64,000 nt of DNA from Lelliottia jeotgali (GTDB lineage: Bacteria > Pseudomonadota > Gammaproteobacteria > Enterobacterales > Enterobacteriaceae). Of this stretch, positions 37,963-53,506 are shown one piece after another. The notes beneath the pieces were generated by a model. It worked only from the letters and a program-made list of their open reading frames with translations, was not told the origin of the DNA and searched no databases. Location: assembly GCA_002271215.1 (NCBI GenBank), contig CP018628.1:4539335-4603334 (forward strand). Direction: 5' to 3'. Every line of letters begins with the position of its first letter. Within the stretch, counting starts at the first letter, position 1. The translations under genes were made by a program, and so were the position numbers.

Positions 37963-39504
37963 ATGCAACTGAATTCCACCGAAATCAGCGAACTGATCAA
38001 GCAGCGCATTGCTCAGTTCAGTGTTGTGAGTGAAGCTCACAACGAAGGTACTATTGTTTCTGTAAGTGACGGTGTTATCCGCATCCACGGCCTGGCCGAT
38101 TGTATGCAGGGTGAAATGATTTCCCTGCCGGGAAACCGTTACGCTATCGCACTGAACCTGGAGCGCGACTCCGTAGGTGCTGTAGTTATGGGCCCGTACG
38201 CTGACCTTGCCGAAGGCATGAAAGTCAAATGTACTGGTCGTATTCTGGAAGTTCCAGTTGGCCGTGGCCTGCTGGGTCGCGTGGTGAACACCCTGGGTGC
38301 ACCAATCGACGGTAAAGGCCCGGTTGATAACGATGGCTTCTCGCCAATCGAAGTTATCGCACCAGGCGTTATCGAACGTCAGTCCGTTGATCAGCCAGTT
38401 CAGACTGGTTATAAATCCGTTGATGCCATGATCCCAATCGGTCGTGGCCAGCGTGAACTGATCATCGGTGACCGTCAGACCGGTAAAACCGCGATGGCAA
38501 TCGATGCGATCATCAACCAGCGCGACTCCGGTATCAAATGTGTGTACGTGGCTATCGGCCAGAAAGCGTCCACCATTTCTAACGTGGTTCGTAAACTGGA
38601 AGAGCACGGCGCACTGGCAAACACCATTGTTGTGGTGGCTACCGCTTCTGAATCCGCTGCACTGCAATACCTGGCGCCATATGCCGGTTGCGCAATGGGC
38701 GAATACTTCCGTGACCGCGGTGAAGATGCACTGATCGTGTACGATGACCTGTCTAAACAGGCTGTTGCTTACCGTCAGGTTTCCCTGCTGCTCCGTCGTC
38801 CACCAGGACGTGAAGCTTTCCCGGGCGACGTATTTTACCTCCACTCCCGTCTGCTGGAGCGCGCATCCCGCGTTAACGCTGAGTACGTTGAGAAGTTCAC
38901 CAATGGTGAAGTTAAAGGTAAAACCGGCTCCCTGACTGCGCTGCCGATTATCGAAACTCAGGCGGGTGACGTTTCTGCGTTCGTTCCGACTAACGTAATT
39001 TCCATTACCGATGGTCAGATCTTCCTCGAAACCAACCTGTTCAACTCCGGTATTCGTCCTGCGGTTAACCCAGGGATTTCCGTATCCCGTGTGGGTGGTG
39101 CTGCTCAGACTAAGATCATCAAGAAACTGTCCGGTGGTATTCGTACCGCTCTGGCACAGTATCGTGAACTGGCTGCGTTCTCTCAGTTCGCTTCCGATCT
39201 GGATGAAGCGACCCGTAAGCAGTTAAGCCATGGTCAGAAAGTGACCGAGCTGCTGAAACAGAAACAGTATGCCCCAATGTCTGTTGCACAACAGGGCCTG
39301 GTGCTGTTCGCGGCTGAACGCGGTTACCTCGAAGATGTGGAACTGGCGAAAATCGGTAGCTTCGAAGCCGCATTGCTGGCTTACGTTGACCGTGATCACG
39401 CTCCGCTGATGCAAGAGATTAACCAGTCCGGTGGCTATAACGACGAAATCGAAGGCAAGCTGAAAGCTATCCTCGATTCCTTCAAAGCAACCCAGTCCTG
39501 GTAA
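37963..39504 (+). CDS. atpA: F1Fo ATP synthase subunit alpha
   Basis: 513-aa non-catalytic nucleotide-binding subunit of F1. P-loop [10 protein letters not shown] at 169-178 and the C-terminal ATPase signature [13 protein letters not shown] near 365. Same length as E. coli. Confidence 0.98.
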   Translation: MQLNSTEISELIKQRIAQFSVVSEAHNEGTIVSVSDGVIRIHGLADCMQGEMISLPGNRYAIALNLERDSVGAVVMGPYADLAEGMKVKCTGRILEVPVGRGLLGRVVNTLGAPIDGKGPVDNDGFSPIEVIAPGVIERQSVDQPVQTGYKSVDAMIPIGRGQRELIIGDRQTGKTAMAIDAIINQRDSGIKCVYVAIGQKASTISNVVRKLEEHGALANTIVVVATASESAALQYLAPYAGCAMGEYFRDRGEDALIVYDDLSKQAVAYRQVSLLLRRPPGREAFPGDVFYLHSRLLERASRVNAEYVEKFTNGEVKGKTGSLTALPIIETQAGDVSAFVPTNVISITDGQIFLETNLFNSGIRPAVNPGISVSRVGGAAQTKIIKKLSGGIRTALAQYRELAAFSQFASDLDEATRKQLSHGQKVTELLKQKQYAPMSVAQQGLVLFAAERGYLEDVELAKIGSFEAALLAYVDRDHAPLMQEINQSGGYNDEIEGKLKAILDSFKATQSW

Positions 39505-39554
39505 CGTCCGGCGGCTTGTCTTAGGACAGGCCGCAAGGCATTGAGGAGAAGCTC

Positions 39555-41827
<2,273 letters not shown>

Positions 41828-41847
41828 CGCCTTAATCGGAGGGTGAT

Positions 41848-42267
41848 ATGGCAATGACTTACCACCTGGACGTCGTCAGCGCAGAGCAACAAATGTTCTC
41901 TGGTCTGGTCGAGAAAATCCAGGTAACGGGCAGTGAAGGTGAACTGGGTATTTTCCCAGGGCACGCCCCGCTGCTCACCGCCATTAAGCCTGGTATGATC
42001 CGCATCGTAAAACAGTTCGGTCATGAAGAGTTTATCTATCTGTCTGGCGGCATTCTTGAAGTGCAGCCTGGTAGTGTGACCGTTCTTGCTGATACCGCTA
42101 TTCGTGGACAGGATCTCGACGAAGCACGAGCTCTGGAAGCGAAGCGTAAAGCAGAAGAGCACATTAAGAGCTCTCATGGCGACGTGGATTACGCACAGGC
42201 CTCAGCTGAGCTGGCTAAAGCGATCGCGAAACTTCGCGTTATCGAGTTAACCAAAAAAGCGATGTAA
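41848..42267 (+). CDS. atpC: F1Fo ATP synthase subunit epsilon
   Basis: 139-aa subunit: N-terminal beta-sandwich (about 1-85) and C-terminal two-helix inhibitory domain ([16 protein letters not shown]...). It couples rotation and inhibits hydrolysis. Last gene of the operon, closed by a strong terminator. Confidence 0.97.
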   Translation: MAMTYHLDVVSAEQQMFSGLVEKIQVTGSEGELGIFPGHAPLLTAIKPGMIRIVKQFGHEEFIYLSGGILEVQPGSVTVLADTAIRGQDLDEARALEAKRKAEEHIKSSHGDVDYAQASAELAKAIAKLRVIELTKKAM

Positions 42268-42286
42268 CACCGGCTTGAAAAGCACA

Positions 42287-42319
42287 AAAGCCAGTCTGGA
42301 TTCCAGACTGGCTTTTTTT
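42287..42319 (+). terminator. atp operon terminator
   Basis: AAAAGCCAGTCTGGA / TCCAGACTGGC with a minimal loop followed by seven T residues, directly after atpC. Confidence 0.92.
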
Positions 42320-42367
42320 ATGGCTGCGTTTCAGATTTTATGGAACTGAAAAGGTGTTTTAATATTT

Positions 42368-42383
42368 TGTGATTTTCGTCACA
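42368..42383. promoter_or_regulatory. Consensus CRP site 1 downstream of atpC
   Basis: TGTGA-TTTTCG-TCACA, both half-sites exact, in AT-rich flanks. Centre 42375.5, 57 bp from CRP site 2. Confidence 0.75.
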
Positions 42384-42424
42384 AAAATATTGATCGGTTA
42401 AAAATTGAGGAGTAGACTTCTTTT

Positions 42425-42440
42425 TGTGATGTGTGTCACA
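42425..42440. promoter_or_regulatory. Consensus CRP site 2 downstream of atpC
   Basis: TGTGA-TGTGTG-TCACA, both half-sites exact. Its centre (42432.5) is 41.5 bp upstream of a start point that would be set by the extended -10-like TGG-GATACC (42460-42468), the class II CRP geometry. Confidence 0.75.
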
Positions 42441-42471
42441 TAATTAACTCCAGCAAAATTGGGATACCAAC

Positions 42472-42543
42472 ATGAAACTGATCAATAAAGTCATCGCTCT
42501 CTTCAGCAACATGAACGTCTCTTTCGGTACGTTCAACCTGTAA
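42472..42543 (+). CDS. 23-codon ORF or sRNA behind tandem CRP sites
   Basis: ATG at 42472 opens a 23-codon frame, MKLINKVIALFSNMNVSFGTFNL, then TAA. GGGA 8 nt upstream is a fair ribosome-binding site. I do not recognise the peptide. The region also contains a perfect 7-bp stem TGAACGT / ACGTTCA (42512-42535), so the product could be a regulatory RNA, a peptide or both. If the CRP-dependent start near 42474 is right, the ATG would lie at or just before the 5' end, which argues for an RNA or a different start. It lies between the atp terminator and the 3' end of pelX on the other strand. Confidence 0.35.
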   Translation: MKLINKVIALFSNMNVSFGTFNL

Positions 42544-42552
42544 TCTGCTGTA

Positions 42553-42606
42553 TGCCGAGTGGCGCCACGCTTACCGTTGTGTGATAAGCGAAGCGCCATG
42601 TGGCAG
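42553..42606. repeat. REP-like palindrome overlapping the pelX 3' end
   Basis: GCCGAGTGGCGCCACGCTTACC and GATAAGCGAAGCGCCATGTGGC, degenerate REP arms in opposite orientation. The right arm encodes about the last 11 codons and the stop of pelX. Confidence 0.65.
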
Positions 42607-44667
42607 CTCTTCCCCGCTGTTATTCACGCTCTTCCCGTCCGCGATAAAATAGTTCGTCTCATCAATATTCCCGACCACAGCATCATCATAGCGACCGCGC
42701 TGCGTGCGTATGGATTTATTCCCGCTGAACACACCTTGCGTTGAAGCGTCGCCATACGGGCTCGGACGAAAGATAAAGTTAAAGCGTTGATTGTCCAACG
42801 CCACATTGTTCGTCACCACCAGCTTGCCGGGATTGAAGTTGTCGGTAAATCCATCCAGATGATTCCCTTCCGCTTTGCTGTTACGCACCTCATGCGCCAC
42901 CGGCTGCCCTTCTCCGCCGAGTTTAAAGCCGTTGCTGGTGTTATTGCGGGCGATTGAATTCTCGATCACCACAACGCCGTTTGCGCCATCTTCTATCTTA
43001 TTAAACAGATCAAAACCGTCGTCGATGTTGTCGTGCGAATAGCAATTTTCCAGACGATTGCCCTCCCCGACACGCATCTTCACTGCAAAACCATCGGCAT
43101 TGATTTTGCCGGGATCTTCATTGGCGTAGGATTCAGAGTTAATCACCCGGTTATTGCTTGCCCACAGCGCGCGGCCCACGTTATCCGGGGACGATATTTG
43201 AATGCCCGTATCGTCGTTACGGTATGCGGTGACATTTTCAATCAGGTTATGGCTGCCCTGTATGCGCAGGCTTTTGTCGGTAATATCCACGCCCTTGATA
43301 TCCCAGTAGCTGGCATCCACCAGCAGACCGTGAATCACGGCCTTGCCGTCTGCCTGCAATATTTTGCGCCGATCGGCGTTGCCGCTGGCAGACAGTGGAA
43401 TTTCGCTGCGCGGATAATCCCCGGCTTTAAGGACGATAGTCCCGCCCGGTGCGAGCAGGTCAATTGCTGTGGCTAAATCCAGCGGCGAGGCGAGCGTGCC
43501 TTTTCCGTCGGCTTTTCCATCAGGCGCGGCGTGAATTGTCATTTCTGTAAATTCATTCACTTTATCAACGGTAAATTGCTGCTGAATCGCCTCGCCCTGC
43601 GCGGGGGTAAAGCTCAGGTTAAAGGTATTATTTTCTGTCAGCGTGGTTGGCAAGGAATACATTTCCCCGGCTTTGACTGCTTTATCATTACCGATCACCA
43701 CTTCGTTCTGGCGCACACTAAACACGCCATCGTTATTCGCTCGGGCCTGAACAAGGTACTTATCAGAGGTGCTTTTGCTGGCGGAAGTTAGCTGTACGAC
43801 AACCGGTAGCGCTTTTGCCTGCCAGGGTTTCGAGGCCGAAGTTTCTGCGACCGAGGTGGTCAGCGAGGCGTCCGTTACGGTGATTTTGGCATTACGCGAG
43901 GCGAAAAATCCAACGTAATAGTGGTCTTTATCCTGCACCGAGATCAAGTCCGCACGCGGTACGCTTTGGCTGATCCACTCGTCACTTCCTACGGGAGACC
44001 AGGCGGTGATAAAGCCGTCGTTGGTGCGTTGCAGCTTCAGACGAAATTCCGGCGTTTTGCCCAGGTCGATCTCTTCTTTATAGCTCTGCTTTTTGATTGC
44101 CGCGCCCGCGTTACCCCAGGGTTGGGAAATCCCTTCGCGGGTGACCGCCTGCATTTTGACTCGCTGATGGTCCTTTTTATCCTGCGTCATAATGGCATTC
44201 ATTACCAGGTTTGAGGCCGCTGGAAACTCTTCATAACCCTCTTTTAGCGGCTGCTGGCGCGGCACGCCAATGACATCGCGTACCAGAAGTCCGGCCCCTT
44301 CCTGCGCGGCGGGTTTTGCGCCATTCTCCGGGCCAAACTGCTCAACTTTGACGGTGGCCAACAATTCGAAATTCTCGCGAGTCGGCAGTTCGGTATAGAA
44401 AAAGGTTAACCCGTCGTGAGAATTGGCGATCTTGCCGCCACGACTTTCAATGGTGATGGGTTTTGAGAGATCGGCCACGTCCTGCGGCGTCAGCTTTTTG
44501 CCGTCAATGGTGACGTCGTTGACGCCTATTTTTTCCGGCAACACGTTAGACGAAAAGTTAAGATCGGTTGATTGCCCAAAGGCAATCGCTTTCCAGACGT
44601 GCTGCCCGGCAGCAGAAACAGCAAAGGAGCTACACATCATTAGGGCCAGAGGTATTTTATAATTCAT
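42571..44667 (-). CDS. pelX: Pectate disaccharide-lyase (exopolygalacturonate lyase), PL9 family
   Basis: 698-aa predicted secreted enzyme that cleaves (1-4)-alpha-D-galacturonan by beta-elimination, probably releasing dimers in the periplasm as PelX does in Dickeya. A signal peptide (MNYKIPLALMMCSSFAVSAA) is followed by an N-terminal jelly-roll-like region (about 30-275), a linker domain, and a C-terminal parallel beta-helix (about 385-670). The PL9 calcium site is readable as NADGF (D525) and NIDDGFDLF (D549, D550, D553), spaced as in Dickeya PelL (209, 233, 234, 237). Lys582 in NGFKLGG is the likely catalytic base. It is absent from this locus in E. coli. The family is firm; endo or exo mode is inferred from the length and domain layout. 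Confidence 0.85.
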   Translation of the reverse strand: MNYKIPLALMMCSSFAVSAAGQHVWKAIAFGQSTDLNFSSNVLPEKIGVNDVTIDGKKLTPQDVADLSKPITIESRGGKIANSHDGLTFFYTELPTRENFELLATVKVEQFGPENGAKPAAQEGAGLLVRDVIGVPRQQPLKEGYEEFPAASNLVMNAIMTQDKKDHQRVKMQAVTREGISQPWGNAGAAIKKQSYKEEIDLGKTPEFRLKLQRTNDGFITAWSPVGSDEWISQSVPRADLISVQDKDHYYVGFFASRNAKITVTDASLTTSVAETSASKPWQAKALPVVVQLTSASKSTSDKYLVQARANNDGVFSVRQNEVVIGNDKAVKAGEMYSLPTTLTENNTFNLSFTPAQGEAIQQQFTVDKVNEFTEMTIHAAPDGKADGKGTLASPLDLATAIDLLAPGGTIVLKAGDYPRSEIPLSASGNADRRKILQADGKAVIHGLLVDASYWDIKGVDITDKSLRIQGSHNLIENVTAYRNDDTGIQISSPDNVGRALWASNNRVINSESYANEDPGKINADGFAVKMRVGEGNRLENCYSHDNIDDGFDLFNKIEDGANGVVVIENSIARNNTSNGFKLGGEGQPVAHEVRNSKAEGNHLDGFTDNFNPGKLVVTNNVALDNQRFNFIFRPSPYGDASTQGVFSGNKSIRTQRGRYDDAVVGNIDETNYFIADGKSVNNSGEELPHGASLITQR

Positions 44668-44696
44668 CTTATTCTCCTGATTGATAATTGAGCGCC

Positions 44697-44739
44697 ATTA
44701 TCATCAAGATGAAACAGTGTTTCTTTTTTAGGTGTCACA
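44697..44739 (-). promoter_or_regulatory. pelX promoter with KdgR-like operator and CRP half-site
   Basis: On the minus strand GATAAT (44697-44702) can serve as -10, giving a start near 44690. A TGTGA half-site (44735-44739) would be the upstream half of a CRP site centred 41.5 bp before that start; the downstream half is poor. Between them, 44708-44727 fits the KdgR consensus AATRAAAYRNYRTTTYRTTT at 18 of 20 positions (core TGAAACAGTGTTTC). Repression by KdgR and activation by CRP is the known logic of pectinase genes in Dickeya. Confidence 0.6.
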
Positions 44740-45011
44740 ATATTGAATAATTAAAACGCTGTTTTGCTTTGTGCGGATCTTTATTCTTGAGGCGAAAAAA
44801 TCGCTAACCTGTTGTGAACCCTTGCGACTAGCCTTAAGAAAGCTATTTTCCAGAGAAAAAGTGATTTACTCTGACCGCAAAACTATCCTCAAATAGCGAA
44901 TATCGCCGGATGTTGAACGTTTTACCAGCGTTCCATTTTATGACGCAAAATATGTAGAATTTTCAACGTCAAAGGGTTTTACTTCTCACTCAAATTACAG
45001 TCAGGACGCGT
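44740..45011. other. Upstream region of glmU
   Basis: AT-rich. E. coli has NagC-controlled promoters here. I see a TAGAAT (44955-44960) that may be a -10, but could not assign NagC sites with confidence. Confidence 0.4.
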
Positions 45012-46382
45012 ATGTTGAATAATACGATGAGCGTGGTCATCCTTGCCGCTGGCAAAGGTACGCGCATGTATTCCGATCTTCCTAAGGTGCTACACACGCT
45101 GGCAGGAAAGCCAATGGTGCAGCATGTCATTGATGCTGCTGGGGAACTTGGCGCAAGCAAGGTCCATCTGGTGTATGGCCACGGCGGAGATTTGCTCAAG
45201 CAAACCCTGCGTGATGACAAACTCAACTGGGTCCTTCAGGCAGAACAGCTGGGAACGGGCCATGCGATGCAGCAGGCCGCGCCGTTCTTTGCGGATGACG
45301 AAGACATTCTGATGCTCTACGGCGATGTCCCGCTGATCGCGGTAGAAACGCTGACTCGCCTGCGTGAAGCCAAACCGCAGGGTGGAATCGGCTTACTGAC
45401 CGTAAAACTCGACGATCCCACCGGCTATGGCCGCATCACGCGTGAAAACGGCAAAGTGACCGGCATCGTTGAGCACAAAGATGCCTCAGACGAACAGCGT
45501 CAGATTCAGGAAATCAATACGGGTATCCTGATCGCCAACGGCGCGGACATGAAGCGTTGGCTGGCAAAACTGAACAATAACAATGCACAGGGTGAATACT
45601 ACATCACCGATATCATTGCCCTGGCGCACCACGAAGGGAATGAGATTGTCGCTGTTCATCCCGAGCGTCTGAGCGAAGTTGAGGGCGTGAACAACCGCTT
45701 GCAACTTTCCCGTCTGGAACGTGTTTATCAGGCCGAGCAGGCCGAAAAACTGCTGCTGGCGGGCGTGATGCTTCGCGATCCGGCGCGTTTTGACCTGCGC
45801 GGGACGCTGGAACATGGGCGCGATGTCGAAATTGACACTAACGTTATTATTGAAGGTCAGGTCACGCTTGGGAATCGCGTCAAAATCGGCACTGGCTGTG
45901 TTATCAAAAACAGCGTCATTGGCGATGACTGCGAGATTAGTCCATACAGCGTAGTAGAAGATGCGCACCTGGAAGCGGCCTGCACCATCGGTCCGTTCGC
46001 GCGTCTGCGTCCAGGCGCTGAGTTGCTGGAAGGCGCGCACGTTGGCAACTTTGTTGAAATGAAAAAAGCGCGTCTGGGTAAAGGCTCCAAAGCGGGCCAT
46101 CTGAGCTATCTGGGCGATGCGGAAATCGGCGACAACGTGAATATCGGTGCGGGTACGATCACCTGTAACTACGATGGCGCGAACAAGTTTAAAACCATCA
46201 TCGGTGACGATGTGTTTGTCGGTTCCGATACCCAGCTGGTGGCTCCGGTGACGATCGGTAAAGGCGTGACCATCGCTGCCGGAACGACCGTGACGCGCGA
46301 TGTGGCGGATAATGAGCTGGTGCTCAGCCGCGTACCGCAGGTGCACAAGCAAGGCTGGCAGCGCCCGGTGAAGAAAAAGTAA
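45012..46382 (+). CDS. glmU: Bifunctional GlcN-1-P acetyltransferase / GlcNAc-1-P uridylyltransferase
   Basis: 456-aa enzyme making UDP-GlcNAc for peptidoglycan and LPS. The N-terminal pyrophosphorylase domain (1-227) carries [18 protein letters not shown]; the C-terminal left-handed beta-helix (from about 250) carries hexapeptide repeats and the acetyltransferase segment [24 protein letters not shown]. Same length as E. coli. Co-transcribed with glmS in E. coli, but here the spacer is enlarged by an ERIC element and a REP. Confidence 0.98.
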   Translation: MLNNTMSVVILAAGKGTRMYSDLPKVLHTLAGKPMVQHVIDAAGELGASKVHLVYGHGGDLLKQTLRDDKLNWVLQAEQLGTGHAMQQAAPFFADDEDILMLYGDVPLIAVETLTRLREAKPQGGIGLLTVKLDDPTGYGRITRENGKVTGIVEHKDASDEQRQIQEINTGILIANGADMKRWLAKLNNNNAQGEYYITDIIALAHHEGNEIVAVHPERLSEVEGVNNRLQLSRLERVYQAEQAEKLLLAGVMLRDPARFDLRGTLEHGRDVEIDTNVIIEGQVTLGNRVKIGTGCVIKNSVIGDDCEISPYSVVEDAHLEAACTIGPFARLRPGAELLEGAHVGNFVEMKKARLGKGSKAGHLSYLGDAEIGDNVNIGAGTITCNYDGANKFKTIIGDDVFVGSDTQLVAPVTIGKGVTIAAGTTVTRDVADNELVLSRVPQVHKQGWQRPVKKK

Positions 46383-46388
46383 CAACAA

Positions 46389-46417
46389 GGCGGGTGGCGC
46401 TTCGCTTACCCGCCCTA
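46389..46417. repeat. Single REP element after glmU
   Basis: GGCGGGTGGCGC, TTCG, CTTACCCGCC palindrome just downstream of the glmU stop codon. Confidence 0.78.
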
Positions 46418-46538
46418 CAATTTTGTCTGTCGGCGTCGCCGATGGATGTGGGGTGAGGGGATAACATAATCCCCCGCCCAAAGGCAGTACCTAAAAATAT
46501 AACCCCACTCTCTACAAGGCTCGGGGCGCCCTAAAAAG

Positions 46539-46670
46539 GCATACTCAAAGGATTTCGCGTTGTGACAAGGCGGCAAACGTGAGAGTCCATGGGAGCTTAC
46601 TTAAGTAAGTGACCATGGCGAGCACGTGCAGCCAACGCAGTCACAGCGTGAAGGACGAAGAGTAATACAG
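46539..46670. repeat. ERIC element in the glmU-glmS spacer
   Basis: About 130-bp imperfect palindrome with the ERIC core GGGAGCTTACTTAAGTAAGT followed by GAC-4nt-GGCGAGC and GCAGCCAACGCA. The well-known ERIC2 primer sequence (AAGTAAGTGACTGGGGTGAG) aligns with few differences. It ends about 45 nt before the glmS ATG and is transcribed if glmUS is an operon. Confidence 0.88.
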
Positions 46671-46716
46671 GTCAGCGACAACGCATGGCATAACGCCATT
46701 CTCAGGAAATCTAACT

Positions 46717-48546
46717 ATGTGTGGAATTGTTGGCGCAGTTGCGCAGCGTGATATTGCTGAAATCCTTCTCGAAGGTTTACGTCGTCTGGAATACCGTGGC
46801 TACGACTCAGCCGGTCTGGCAGTCGTTGATGCAGAAGGTCATATGACCCGTCTGCGTCGTCTCGGTAAAGTGCAAATGCTGGCGCAAGCAGCGGAAGAAA
46901 CGCCTCTGCACGGCGGAACAGGCATCGCGCACACCCGCTGGGCGACGCACGGCGAACCTTCAGAAGGCAACGCGCACCCGCATGTGTCTGAACACATTGT
47001 GGTGGTGCATAACGGCATTATCGAAAACCACGAACCGCTGCGCGAAGCGTTAAAAGCGCGTGGCTATACCTTTGTCTCTGAAACTGACACCGAAGTTATC
47101 GCGCACCTGGTTCACTGGGAGCTTGAGCAGGGCGGTACGCTGCGCGAAGCCGTGTTGCGCGCCATTCCTCAGCTGCGTGGCGCGTACGGTACGGTAATCA
47201 TGGATTCTCGCGATCCAAGCACCCTGCTGGCGGCACGTTCCGGCAGCCCGATGGTTATCGGCATGGGTATGGGCGAGAACTTCATTGCTTCCGATCAGCT
47301 GGCTCTGCTGCCGGTGACGCGTCGCTTTATTTTCCTCGAAGAGGGTGACATCGCGGAAGTGACCCGTCGCAGCGTGACGGTGTTTGATAATTCCGGCGCG
47401 CTGGTCAAGCGTCAGGAGATCGAATCCAATCTGCAGTACGATGCGGGCGACAAAGGCGCGTACCGTCATTACATGCAGAAAGAGATCTACGAGCAGCCGA
47501 ACGCGATAAAGAACACATTGACCGGGCGTATTAACCACGGTGAAGTGGATCTGAGCGAGCTGGGTGACAACGCCAACGAAATGCTGGCGAACGTCGAGCA
47601 TATCCAGATCGTGGCCTGCGGCACCTCTTACAACTCGGGTATGGTTTCGCGCTACTGGTTTGAAGCGCTGGCGGGCGTGCCGTGCGATGTCGAAATCGCC
47701 TCGGAATTCCGCTATCGCAAATCTGCTGTGCGCCGTAACAGCCTGATGATCACCCTTTCCCAGTCCGGCGAAACGGCGGATACCCTGGCGGCGCTGCGTC
47801 TGTCAAAAGAGCTGGGCTATCTCGGTTCTCTGGCGATCTGCAACGTCCCAGGCTCTTCGCTGGTGCGTGAATCCGATCTGGCGCTGATGACCAAAGCCGG
47901 CACCGAAATCGGCGTGGCGTCGACCAAAGCGTTCACCACTCAGCTGACCGTGCTGTTGATGCTGGTGGCGAAACTGGCGCGTCTGAAAGGCCAGGATGCC
48001 TCTATTGAGCACGATATCGTTCACGGGCTGCAGGCGCTGCCGAGCCGTATCGAGCAGATGCTGTCGCAGGACAAACGCATCGAAGCCCTGGCTGAAGATT
48101 TCTCTGACAAACATCATGCCTTGTTCCTTGGCCGTGGCGATCAGTACCCTATTGCGCTGGAAGGTGCACTGAAGCTGAAAGAGATCTCTTACATCCATGC
48201 GGAAGCCTACGCTGCTGGCGAGCTGAAACACGGCCCGCTGGCGCTGATTGATGCCGACATGCCGGTGATTGTTGTGGCGCCTAACAACGAACTGCTGGAA
48301 AAACTGAAATCGAACATCGAAGAAGTCCGCGCCCGTGGCGGCCAGCTGTACGTCTTCGCCGATCAGGATGCCGGGTTTGTCAGCAACGACAACATGCACA
48401 TCATCGAGATGCCGCACGTCGAAGAAGTTATTGCCCCAATCTTCTACACCGTTCCGCTGCAGCTGCTGGCGTATCACGTCGCGCTGATCAAAGGAACCGA
48501 CGTCGATCAGCCACGTAACCTGGCGAAATCCGTTACCGTAGAATAA
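46717..48546 (+). CDS. glmS: Glutamine-fructose-6-phosphate aminotransferase (isomerizing)
   Basis: 609-aa cytoplasmic enzyme making glucosamine-6-phosphate, first step of amino sugar synthesis. Class II glutaminase domain with Cys2 nucleophile (MCGIVGAV), then two SIS domains with CGTSYNSG (near 300) and SQSGETADT (near 347), and the C-terminal KSVTVE. In E. coli translation is activated by the sRNA GlmZ pairing with the leader; here that leader includes a local hairpin ATGGC / GCCAT at about 46685-46699 directly after an ERIC insertion. Confidence 0.97.
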   Translation: MCGIVGAVAQRDIAEILLEGLRRLEYRGYDSAGLAVVDAEGHMTRLRRLGKVQMLAQAAEETPLHGGTGIAHTRWATHGEPSEGNAHPHVSEHIVVVHNGIIENHEPLREALKARGYTFVSETDTEVIAHLVHWELEQGGTLREAVLRAIPQLRGAYGTVIMDSRDPSTLLAARSGSPMVIGMGMGENFIASDQLALLPVTRRFIFLEEGDIAEVTRRSVTVFDNSGALVKRQEIESNLQYDAGDKGAYRHYMQKEIYEQPNAIKNTLTGRINHGEVDLSELGDNANEMLANVEHIQIVACGTSYNSGMVSRYWFEALAGVPCDVEIASEFRYRKSAVRRNSLMITLSQSGETADTLAALRLSKELGYLGSLAICNVPGSSLVRESDLALMTKAGTEIGVASTKAFTTQLTVLLMLVAKLARLKGQDASIEHDIVHGLQALPSRIEQMLSQDKRIEALAEDFSDKHHALFLGRGDQYPIALEGALKLKEISYIHAEAYAAGELKHGPLALIDADMPVIVVAPNNELLEKLKSNIEEVRARGGQLYVFADQDAGFVSNDNMHIIEMPHVEEVIAPIFYTVPLQLLAYHVALIKGTDVDQPRNLAKSVTVE

Positions 48547-48555
48547 TCCCTTCAG

Positions 48556-48581
48556 GCTCCACTTTCGGGTGGAGCTTTTTT
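48556..48581 (+). terminator. glmS terminator
   Basis: GCTCCAC / GTGGAGC stem with a 6-nt loop followed by TTTTTT. Confidence 0.88.
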
Positions 48582-48614
48582 CACCCCCTCCCGTTTTTTT
48601 TATTTATGACAATC

Positions 48615-49886
<1,272 letters not shown>

Positions 49887-49907
49887 CAGGATATATTTAA
49901 CGAAGAT

Positions 49908-49979
49908 GGCGGGTGGCGCTACGCTTACCCGCCCTACGGTTTAATCTGTAGGCCCGGTAAGCGTAAGCGCCACCGGGCA
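49908..49979. repeat. REP pair between pstS and pstC
   Basis: GGCGGGTGGCGCTACGCTTACC and GGCCCGGTAAGCGTAAGCGCC in opposite orientation. It probably stabilises the pstS message relative to the distal genes. Confidence 0.85.
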
Positions 49980-50011
49980 TAATCGTAAAACGTCTCAAAA
50001 TAGAAGAGTGA

Positions 50012-51864
<1,853 letters not shown>

Positions 51865-51898
51865 TTTTGACGGCGCGGCACAACGCGGCGCCGAATGA

Positions 51899-52684
<786 letters not shown>

Positions 52685-52697
52685 TTTGGAGTGAATC

Positions 52698-53423
52698 ATG
52701 GACAATCTCAATCTTAACAAACACATTTCCGGCCAGTTCAACGCAGAGCTGGAAAGTATCCGCACCCAGGTGATGACGATGGGTGGCATGGTCGAGCAGC
52801 AGCTTTCTGATGCGATCACCGCCATGCACAACCAGGACAGCGAGCTGGCGAAGCGCGTTGTCGAAGGCGACAAAAACGTCAACATGATGGAAGTGGCGAT
52901 CGACGAAGCCTGCGTGCGCATCATCGCTAAACGTCAGCCGACGGCGAGCGACCTGCGTCTGGTGATGGCGATCATCAAAACCATCGCTGAGCTGGAACGT
53001 ATTGGCGACGTGGCGGATAAAATCTGCCGCACCGCGCTTGAGAAATTCTCCCACCAGCACCAGCCGCTGCTGGTCAGCCTGGAATCCCTGGGCCGTCATA
53101 CGGTGCAGATGCTGCATGATGTGCTGGATGCGTTCGCGCGTATGGATCTGGATGAAGCGGTACGTATTTACCGTGAAGACAAGAAGGTCGACCAGGAATA
53201 TGAAGGCATCGTGCGTCAGCTGATGACGTACATGATGGAAGATCCACGCACCATTCCAAGCGTGCTGACCGCGCTGTTCTGCGCGCGTTCTATCGAGCGT
53301 ATCGGCGACCGCTGCCAGAATATTTGTGAATACATCTTCTACTTCGTGAAAGGACAAGATTTCCGTCACGTGGGCGGGGATGAGCTGGATAAGCTGCTGG
53401 CGGGTAAAGACCCGAAAGAGTGA
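52698..53423 (+). CDS. phoU: PhoU, phosphate signalling regulator
   Basis: 241-aa all-helical protein with two PhoU repeats, each carrying the metal-binding pattern E/DXXXD ([13 protein letters not shown] and [13 protein letters not shown]). It connects PstSCAB to PhoR and represses the Pho response when phosphate is plentiful. Last gene of the operon, followed by a REP pair. Confidence 0.97.
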   Translation: MDNLNLNKHISGQFNAELESIRTQVMTMGGMVEQQLSDAITAMHNQDSELAKRVVEGDKNVNMMEVAIDEACVRIIAKRQPTASDLRLVMAIIKTIAELERIGDVADKICRTALEKFSHQHQPLLVSLESLGRHTVQMLHDVLDAFARMDLDEAVRIYREDKKVDQEYEGIVRQLMTYMMEDPRTIPSVLTALFCARSIERIGDRCQNICEYIFYFVKGQDFRHVGGDELDKLLAGKDPKE

Positions 53424-53430
53424 TCTTATT

Positions 53431-53499
53431 GGCGGGTGGCGCTTCGCTTACCCGCCCTACGGGACTTGTAGGCCGGATAAGCGCTAGCGCCATCCGGCT
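53431..53499. repeat. REP pair between phoU and yieH
   Basis: GGCGGGTGGCGCTTCGCTTACC and GGCCGGATAAGCGCTAGCGCC, opposite orientation, followed by TTTTTT. It sits between convergent genes and can double as the phoU terminator. Confidence 0.85.
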
Positions 53500-53506
53500 T
53501 TTTTCA

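Noticed and set aside
37816..38844. 342-codon open frame on the minus strand opposite atpH/atpA
   Set aside because: Antisense to a highly conserved ATP synthase gene, with histidine/asparagine-rich low-plausibility composition and no ribosome-binding site. A shadow of codon usage.
45486..46481. 331-codon open frame opposite glmU
   Set aside because: Fully antisense to a conserved gene and it begins in the REP region; no recognisable domain.
46383..46716. glmS ribozyme/riboswitch
   Set aside because: The glmS ribozyme is a feature of Gram-positive bacteria. This leader instead holds a REP, an ERIC and a short hairpin, consistent with the GlmZ-controlled enteric type.
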